Positions 6,537-11,299 of a stretch of DNA of 11,299 bases are shown in pieces; the first letter of the stretch is position 1, and every line of letters starts with the position of its first letter. Both the position numbers and the translations under genes were made by a program. The notes beneath the pieces are model-generated. The model worked only from the letters and a program-made list of their open reading frames with translations, was not told where the DNA came from and did not search any database. Origin of the DNA: an uncultured Verrucomicrobiota bacterium (GTDB lineage Bacteria; Verrucomicrobiota; Kiritimatiellia; RFP12; UBA1067); assembly GCA_946631535.1 (NCBI GenBank), contig CAMPAF010000067.1:1-11299 (forward strand), in the 5' to 3' direction.

Positions 6537-8664
6537 TGATGATCGAGAAGCCGAGCCTCAGGGGCTCGCCGAAGGAGAGGTCGTCGAGCGAGTCCCACAC
6601 GACGAAGGCCGTGCCGGGCGTCCCGCCCCGCGCAAGGTTCGCCACCGCCCCGTTCGCGCCGTCGTTCAGCGGCCAGTAGCCGACGAGGCCGAGCTCCTTT
6701 CCGCTCAGCCGGTGCGTGCGGAACTTGGCGATTTCCTTTGCCGTGCGCGCGCAGTTCCAGAGGCGCACGTCCGCGAGCGAACCGTCAAGCCCCCAGCGCC
6801 GTCCATACGTCGGCGACAGGTGCGTGACATATCCGATCCGCAGCGGCTGGGTCGAGACCGGCTTGGCCACGACTCCGTCGTCCACCTCGCCGTCCAGCAC
6901 GCCGTCCACGTAAAGGCGGCGAAGCGATCCGTCCTGGACGTACGCGACATGGACCCAGCGGTTGCACGGCAACCTGGTCTCGCCGTAGAGCCACGTGCTC
7001 GCATGCCCGTCCTGGAGATGCGCAAGCCGATAGTCCGAATGCACGCCGAAGATCATGTTGGCGCCGTAGACGTCGGTATCGAACTGCGAGACGATGTACG
7101 CATCGCTCCTGCCCGGCTCCGACGCGCGAAGCCGAATCCACGCCTCGAGCGTGTAGGTCGACGTCGTGATGTTCGTCCCCGTGTCGACGCCCGTGTGGCA
7201 GTCGCCCGCGAAAGTTGCCACCTTCTCCAGGTTCGGCCCGGACACATGCTCCACCGGCGGCAGGCTCGTCAGGTTCCAGATCGGCTCGGCCACAATGTTC
7301 TTGCACGCGACGCCCGTCACGCGGTTGAGGATGTTCGAGCCGTTCCCCTCGTCAAGCGGCCAGTAGCCGCGCAGCCCGGTCTCGTTGCCGGAGAGCGTAT
7401 GGCCCATCGTCTCGCGGATCTGCTCGGCCGTCCGGCAGACGTTCCACACGCGCACCTCGCGCTGGGAACCGATGAACGGACTCCCGCGTGGATTGCCGTT
7501 ACCATCCCGCACCGACGACGACCCGATGCAGAACGCCATGTCAGGCGGCAGGTAGGCGTTGTTCACCGTCTGCGCCACGGCCGCAAACCCGTTCGTGTAG
7601 ATCATGAAGTCGTCACCGTCGCGCGTGAGCGCCAGATGCGTCCATTCTCCCACGGCCAGTTCGTTCGGGGCGATCACGTGCGAGCTCGTGGAATTGCCCA
7701 CGAAGAAACTTGGCTTATTGCCGTACGTGGCGAAGAGGAAACGTCCCGCCCCCGTGCTGTACTGGTCCAGTATCCAGCGCTCGCTGGTGTTGTCGCGCGA
7801 GGGCAGCACCCACGTCTCGAGCGTGAAGCAGGAGCCGAGCGAGGTGTGGATGTCGGTCTCGAGGCCGCGTGCGGCGGTTGCCCAGGAGGCGCTGCGCCGC
7901 AGAAGGCCGCCCGCGCGGTGGTCGGCCGGCGCCAGCACGAGGTCGGCGTCCTCCACGAGCGAGTAGTGCGGACGCATCACGCTCCTGTCGCCCGTCACCG
8001 CTTCCGACACGGTCTGCCCTCCGTCGCCGAGCGCGTCGAGCGGCCAGTACGCGCGCAGGCCCGTCTCGTCGCCCGCGAGGCGTTTCTGGTAGTTGGCGGC
8101 GATCTCCGCCTGCGAGCGTGCGACCGTCCACACGCGCACGTCCGCGATCCGCCCCTTGAACGCATTGTAGTCCGTGCCCGTGTCCGACATCGCCTGGCTG
8201 AACGTGGCGCCGCCGAGGGTGATGTACTTGTTGACGATGCCGACGGCGGCCGTCGTGTTGCGCCCTTCCAGCACGCCGTTCACGTAGACGGCCGTCTTGT
8301 TTTCCACCGTCTCGTCGAACACGCACGCCACATGGTACCAGGTGTTGGCCTGCAATGAAGTGGTGCCCATCGTCCAGTTGTTGCCGCTTCCGTTGAAGAC
8401 ACCGACCTTCCCGTCCTTGTAGGCCACGAGCATACGGCCCGCCAAACCGGAGAACTGGCCGAGGCAACGGTACTCGCCTCTTGCGAACGTGGATGTGGGC
8501 TTCATCCACAGTTCGATGGTGTGGGTCTTGCTGCCGCTTGGTATCGACATGCTCGTGCCGAGGCCGTTGATCGGCTCAGACGTGTCGCAGTCCAGCACCA
8601 GCGTGCCGAAACAGCACGAGGCGAACGTCGCCGCGCCGCAAAACGCCAAGGTTGTCCTTTTCAT
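6529..8664 (-). CDS. Secreted three-unit LamG (LamGL/Laminin_G_3-type) protein, 711 aa
   Basis: The ATG at 8664 is preferred over the GTG at 8670 because the strong GGGAGGAGG Shine-Dalgarno lies 7 bases from the ATG but only 1 from the GTG. Residues 1-20 are a signal peptide; FASC at 14-17 is a weak lipobox-like match, so lipidation is possible but doubtful. Three LamG jelly-roll units end with near-identical blocks: ADVRVW-(x)-VARSQAEI with AYWPL (to 209), REVRVWNVCRTAEQI with GYWPL (to 437), and ADVRLWNCARTAKEI with GYWPL (to 666). The period is 228-229 residues. No catalytic residues or anchor are seen. The tail ends LGFSIIIR, resembling the end of the 1046-residue LamG protein. The gene lies 22 bases downstream of the SGNH gene and is probably co-transcribed with it, so the two may act on the same extracellular glycan (inference). 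Confidence 0.93.
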   Translation of the reverse strand: MKRTTLAFCGAATFASCCFGTLVLDCDTSEPINGLGTSMSIPSGSKTHTIELWMKPTSTFARGEYRCLGQFSGLAGRMLVAYKDGKVGVFNGSGNNWTMGTTSLQANTWYHVACVFDETVENKTAVYVNGVLEGRNTTAAVGIVNKYITLGGATFSQAMSDTGTDYNAFKGRIADVRVWTVARSQAEIAANYQKRLAGDETGLRAYWPLDALGDGGQTVSEAVTGDRSVMRPHYSLVEDADLVLAPADHRAGGLLRRSASWATAARGLETDIHTSLGSCFTLETWVLPSRDNTSERWILDQYSTGAGRFLFATYGNKPSFFVGNSTSSHVIAPNELAVGEWTHLALTRDGDDFMIYTNGFAAVAQTVNNAYLPPDMAFCIGSSSVRDGNGNPRGSPFIGSQREVRVWNVCRTAEQIRETMGHTLSGNETGLRGYWPLDEGNGSNILNRVTGVACKNIVAEPIWNLTSLPPVEHVSGPNLEKVATFAGDCHTGVDTGTNITTSTYTLEAWIRLRASEPGRSDAYIVSQFDTDVYGANMIFGVHSDYRLAHLQDGHASTWLYGETRLPCNRWVHVAYVQDGSLRRLYVDGVLDGEVDDGVVAKPVSTQPLRIGYVTHLSPTYGRRWGLDGSLADVRLWNCARTAKEIAKFRTHRLSGKELGLVGYWPLNDGANGAVANLARGGTPGTAFVVWDSLDDLSFGEPLRLGFSIIIR

Positions 8665-8671
8665 CGTCACG

Positions 8672-8680
8672 CCTCCTCCC
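8672..8680 (-). promoter_or_regulatory. Shine-Dalgarno between the SGNH and LamG genes
   Basis: GGGAGGAGG on the minus strand within the 22-base gap after the SGNH stop. It is 7 bases before the ATG at 8664 and decides that start over the upstream in-frame GTG. Confidence 0.8.
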
Positions 8681-8686
8681 GACTTC

Positions 8687-10150
8687 CTACTTGCCGCAAA
8701 TTTCCTTGAACAGGGGATGGATCGCCTCCCACCAGATCTGGTAGCCGGTCTCGTTCGGATGCAGGAGGTCGTTCATCACCCGCTTGGTGAGCGTGCCGTC
8801 CGGCTCGAGGAACTTGTCGCCAAAGTCGAACCAGAGGACGTCCTTTCCGTCGGCGTAGCCCTTGATGAGCGCGTTCACCTTCGCGTTCGCGACGCGGCGC
8901 GCATCGTCCGGCTTGGCGCCGCGCGGGAAGATCGGATGAAGCACGATCTTCGACTCCGGGTGCTTGGCGCGAATGACGCCGAGGATGCGCTTCACGCCTG
9001 CGGCGATGTCGGCGGGGTTGCCGTCCCGGTTGTTCGTGCCGATCATCACGGTGAACAGCTTCGCCTTGTAGCCCTCGAGCTCGCCGTTCTCCATGCGCCA
9101 GATGACGTGCTCGGTGCGGTCGCCGCCGTAGCCGAGGTTCAGGATGCGGTAGGTCTTGCGGATTTCGGCGAACAGCTGGCGGCCCTCACCACCCTCGCGC
9201 TCCCAGCGGTGGGTGATGGAGTCGCCCACCATCACGACGTCGTACTCGATCGCACCGTTGCCGACGATCTCGTTGCGTTTCTCGAGGTAGCGCGCCGGCC
9301 AGTAGTTTCCGCCGCGCAGCGCCGTCGCCGCGACCGGCGTTCCGCACGCGTACCCGGTCGGGCAGGACGGCCAGACGGACGGAATCGCCGCGTCGGGCGC
9401 GGCGGCGAGCACCTGGTCGATGAGCGGCAGCACCGCGCTCGCCCAGATCTCGTAGCCGCGCGCGTTCGGATGCAGGAGGTCGGGGAAGAGCTCGCGGCTG
9501 AGGCGGCCCTGCGCGTCGAGGAACTTGTCGCTGAAGTCGCACCAGATCACGCGCTTGCCGTCCGCGGACGTGGAGATCTCCTTGTTGACCACGTCGTTGC
9601 GGCGGCGGCATGCGTCGTTCGCGTCCGCGCCGCGCGGGAAGATGGCCGTGAGGATCGTGCGCGCCTTCGGCTGCTTCTCGGCGATCACCTCGAGGATGCG
9701 CTTCACGCCCATGATCGTGTCGACCGGCGGCTCCTCCGCGAACGGGAAGTGCCCGGAGTTGTTCGTGCCGATCATGAGGAGGATGCACTTCGCCTCGTAG
9801 CCGTCGAGCTCGCCGCCCTCGGTGAGGCGCCAGAGGACGTGCTCCGTGCGGTCGGCGCTTGTGCCGAGGTTCAGCGCCCTGTGCGCCCCGTCGGCGAAGT
9901 ACTTCTTCCACTGGGCCTTGCCGTTGCCCTCCCAGAAGTGCGTGATGGAGTCGCCGATGAAGACGACCTGCGCGCCGCCATTGGCGACTTCCTTCATCTT
10001 CTCGGCGTGGCGTTTCATCTGCCAGCAGTTGGGATCGCCGTTCCAGGCGGTCGGGGTGACGGCGCGGATCGCGCCAAAGGCGGACACCGCCGCGAAAGCG
10101 GTTGCGAACGCAAGTGCCCGCGCCACGAGAAAGCATGCTTTGATTTTCAT
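8687..10150 (-). CDS. Secreted tandem double-domain SGNH/GDSL hydrolase (PAF-acetylhydrolase-like), 487 aa
   Basis: The ATG at 10150 gives a good signal peptide (MKIK, then an Ala-rich core, cleavage near residues 24-27). The frame is open to 10309, but that extension has no signal-like features. Two SGNH esterase domains follow. Domain 1: GDSIT with S68, NLGTSADRTEHVLWRL (94-109), GTNN with N130, DLLHPN with D224 and H227. Domain 2: GDSIT with S311, NLGYGGDRTEHVIWRM (338-353), GTNN with N373, DLLHPN with D461 and H464. All SGNH blocks are intact in both halves, so both are probably active. Single-domain relatives are about half this length. Such enzymes hydrolyse esters, commonly removing acetyl groups from glycans; the substrate here is unknown. 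The gene heads a probable operon with the LamG gene 22 bases downstream. It has no Shine-Dalgarno and a -10 element 7 bases before the ATG. Confidence 0.95.
   Translation of the reverse strand: MKIKACFLVARALAFATAFAAVSAFGAIRAVTPTAWNGDPNCWQMKRHAEKMKEVANGGAQVVFIGDSITHFWEGNGKAQWKKYFADGAHRALNLGTSADRTEHVLWRLTEGGELDGYEAKCILLMIGTNNSGHFPFAEEPPVDTIMGVKRILEVIAEKQPKARTILTAIFPRGADANDACRRRNDVVNKEISTSADGKRVIWCDFSDKFLDAQGRLSRELFPDLLHPNARGYEIWASAVLPLIDQVLAAAPDAAIPSVWPSCPTGYACGTPVAATALRGGNYWPARYLEKRNEIVGNGAIEYDVVMVGDSITHRWEREGGEGRQLFAEIRKTYRILNLGYGGDRTEHVIWRMENGELEGYKAKLFTVMIGTNNRDGNPADIAAGVKRILGVIRAKHPESKIVLHPIFPRGAKPDDARRVANAKVNALIKGYADGKDVLWFDFGDKFLEPDGTLTKRVMNDLLHPNETGYQIWWEAIHPLFKEICGK
8753..8771 (-). repeat. 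19-base direct repeat, copy in SGNH domain 2
   Basis: GTTCGGATGCAGGAGGTCG (plus-strand reading) recurs exactly at 9464-9482, 711 bases (237 codons) away. It encodes the DLLHPNE/DLLHPNA active-site block, so it marks the internal gene duplication rather than a mobile element. Confidence 0.8.
9464..9482 (-). repeat. 19-base direct repeat, copy in SGNH domain 1
   Basis: Identical to 8753-8771; it covers the Asp-His block of the first SGNH domain. Confidence 0.8.
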
Positions 10151-10157
10151 GGCGGCT

Positions 10158-10186
10158 AGTTTACCATAAACCCCGCCGCCTGAAAA
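10158..10186 (-). promoter_or_regulatory. Promoter of the SGNH-LamG operon
   Basis: On the minus strand TTTTCA (10181-10186), a 17-base spacer and TAAACT (10158-10163) preceded by TGG form an extended -10 promoter. The -10 is embedded in the small palindrome GTTTA-TGG-TAAAC (10159-10171). Only 7 bases separate the -10 from the ATG at 10150, implying a leaderless transcript. The rest of the 88-base gap up to 10238 shows short AGAAC/GTTCT inverted repeats near 10203-10217 but no clear terminator. Confidence 0.45.
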
Positions 10187-10238
10187 CGTGAAACGGCTCC
10201 TGAGAACGAGAAGTTCTTCTAATGCAGCTACCGCGAAT

Positions 10239-11299
10239 TCATCGTTCAACCGTGATGGTTCCGACCGGATAGCGGCGATTACGTCCGCCTTCCAGCGGCA
10301 AGGCGACAACCGGCGTTCCCTGGCGTGATCCCGCCGAGACGCAAAGCTTGTATGTGCCCGGCTTCAGCATCTCGTACGTCGATCCAGGATCCATGCCGGC
10401 CGCCCTTGCGGCAACAAGGACGGGATCGGGATTCGGGTTCGTCACCGTGCAGCCGAAGCGACACGGAGATTCCACCGTAATCGGCTTCTCAATGCCGTCA
10501 AGCTTCGGATCGAGCTGGCGAAAGTCGAATACGGGGTCCGTCACCGACCAGCATACCGTCCCATCTCCGTCCACGAGCGACCAAGTCAGCCGCGCGCCGC
10601 CGTGCAGCCAGCTCACGCCCACATTCACCCATTTCGACTCAACCGTCACGGGCGCACCAGCCTTCACCTTCTCGGGGTACTTGACTGACCGCAGCTCGAA
10701 CCGGTATCCTAGGCGCTTGGCGATCTGCGCCATAAGCTCCTTGTGCTCCTCGTAGTACGGACGCGGAAAGGCGTGAATCGAGAGATAGCTCGCCTGATGC
10801 TTCTCGACGCACTCGAGCAGACGTTCGGACACCCAGCGCCCACGTTCCTTGCACATCGTCCAGTGGCCGGTCTCTATCACCACTGGCGTCTCCGGGGCGA
10901 AGTTGCGTGCCCAGTGGCTGTGCGCCCACGACCCCTCCACGTTGTAGGTGGCCCTCGGTTTAGGCCCCATGCAGAAGATCGAGTCGTCGCGGTAGCCGAT
11001 TCCGAGTTCGCGCGCAAACTTCATGAGCGGGGCCTCCGGCTCCTGCCCTCCGGAACCTGCCACGTCGTCCGATATGACAAGAAGCGTCCTTGGCAGGAGC
11101 TTGCGATGCAGCTTCAGGTGCAGGCGCGTTATCCTGTCCGTCTCCGCCTTGTCAAGCTTCGAGGTGTTGCCAGTATGGCCTTCGCCGTACATTCCGAAGC
11201 TGCCGATGTCCACGAACGCCACGCTAGGATCGCCGTCGTAGCGCTCGGCGAACGCCTTGAGGAACGCCGAATACTTCTCAAGGAACACGGGGTCGTCGT
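10239..11299 (-). CDS. Glycoside-hydrolase-like TIM-barrel protein with C-terminal beta-sandwich, probable DUF4832 type (5' end beyond the right edge)
   Basis: The frame is open through the right edge. The valine at 11286-11288 (GTG) is internal, preceded by DDP, so the N-terminus is missing and 352 residues are visible. Numbered from the first visible residue, the barrel part holds AFVDIGSFGMYGEGHTG (27-43, candidate acid E39), LLVISDDV (72-79) and PVVIETGHW (138-146, candidate E142). From about residue 198 a beta-sandwich begins (RLGYRFELRSVKYPEKVKAG, then VNVGVSWLHGGARLTWSLVDGDG), like the C-terminal DUF4832 domain of glycosidase-like proteins. The product is probably extracellular, but no signal is visible here. 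It ends 88 bases before the SGNH start on the same strand; a separate promoter probably drives that gene. Barrel plus sandwich is fairly sure. DUF4832 naming and catalytic residues come from pattern memory only. Confidence 0.72.
   Translation of the reverse strand, partial: DDPVFLEKYSAFLKAFAERYDGDPSVAFVDIGSFGMYGEGHTGNTSKLDKAETDRITRLHLKLHRKLLPRTLLVISDDVAGSGGQEPEAPLMKFARELGIGYRDDSIFCMGPKPRATYNVEGSWAHSHWARNFAPETPVVIETGHWTMCKERGRWVSERLLECVEKHQASYLSIHAFPRPYYEEHKELMAQIAKRLGYRFELRSVKYPEKVKAGAPVTVESKWVNVGVSWLHGGARLTWSLVDGDGTVCWSVTDPVFDFRQLDPKLDGIEKPITVESPCRFGCTVTNPNPDPVLVAARAAGMDPGSTYEMLKPGTYKLCVSAGSRQGTPVVALPLEGGRNRRYPVGTITVER

Noticed and set aside
6668..8052. Recurring AGCGGCCAGTA near 6668, 7355 and 8039 as a DNA repeat element
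   Set aside because: The spacing of 684-687 bases equals the LamG unit length, and the sequence encodes the (A/G)YWPL block, so it reflects protein repeats.
6712..8358. 548-residue plus-strand open frame opposite the three-unit LamG gene
   Set aside because: Antisense shadow with repeated Arg/His/Val composition and no recognisable domain. The minus strand encodes well-conserved LamG repeats.
8489..10159. 556-residue plus-strand open frame opposite the SGNH gene
   Set aside because: It is Arg/Val/Ala-rich low-complexity antisense sequence mirroring a clear SGNH gene. Long antisense frames are expected in GC-rich DNA, and it has no family resemblance.
10151..10309. Upstream start at 10309 for the SGNH protein
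   Set aside because: The extension overlaps the 3' end of the neighbouring gene and hides a good signal peptide beginning at 10150.
11286..11288. GTG at 11288 as the start of the glycosidase-like gene
   Set aside because: The frame continues upstream to the window edge (DDP before the Val) and the barrel clearly begins earlier, so this is a truncated gene.

Overview
The window looks like chromosomal accessory DNA from an uncultured, GC-rich PVC-superphylum bacterium, most plausibly a gut Kiritimatiellota/Lentisphaerota-type lineage. This is an inference from content: large secreted proteins built almost only of LamG/concanavalin-like domains, PAF-acetylhydrolase-like SGNH esterases, a probable DUF4832-type glycoside-hydrolase-like protein, and a COG1672/DUF234-type ATPase. 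No rRNA, tRNA or other phylogenetic marker is present to confirm it. No CRISPR array, tRNA, rRNA or insertion sequence was seen, and no gene-free stretch exceeds about 150 bases.

Layout. (1) Positions 1-3996, minus strand: two adjacent secreted LamG genes, 24 bases apart. The upstream one (856-3996, four LamG units) is complete. The downstream one (831 to the left edge) is cut by the window after one LamG unit and may continue into a different domain. (2) Positions 3997-4118: a divergent promoter region with an 18-base perfect palindrome, leading right into an AraC-family regulator with a cupin-type sensor domain (4119-4964, plus strand). The divergent arrangement suggests that the regulator controls the LamG pair. 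(3) Positions 4965-6536: an AT-richer segment with its own promoter, three copies of an octamer (GTCAGTAA) and an AAA+ ATPase/nuclease-like gene, probably a separately acquired insertion. (4) Positions 6529-10150, minus strand: a two-gene operon in which a secreted tandem double SGNH esterase is followed after 22 bases by a three-unit LamG protein. Its last 8 bases overlap the convergent ATPase gene. (5) Positions 10239-11299, minus strand: the C-terminal part of a glycoside-hydrolase-like TIM-barrel protein with a C-terminal beta-sandwich, cut by the right edge.

How the parts may work together. The secreted LamG proteins, the double esterase and the glycosidase-like protein fit an extracellular glycan-binding, deacylating and degrading locus. 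The AraC regulator could tie expression to a substrate. This functional link rests on domain types and proximity only. Four probable promoters carry an extended -10 element of the form TGnTAnAnT. In two of them (AraC regulator and SGNH esterase) the -10 lies only 6-7 bases before the start codon and there is no Shine-Dalgarno sequence, which suggests leaderless mRNAs. The other genes have clear Shine-Dalgarno sequences, so both initiation modes seem to coexist.
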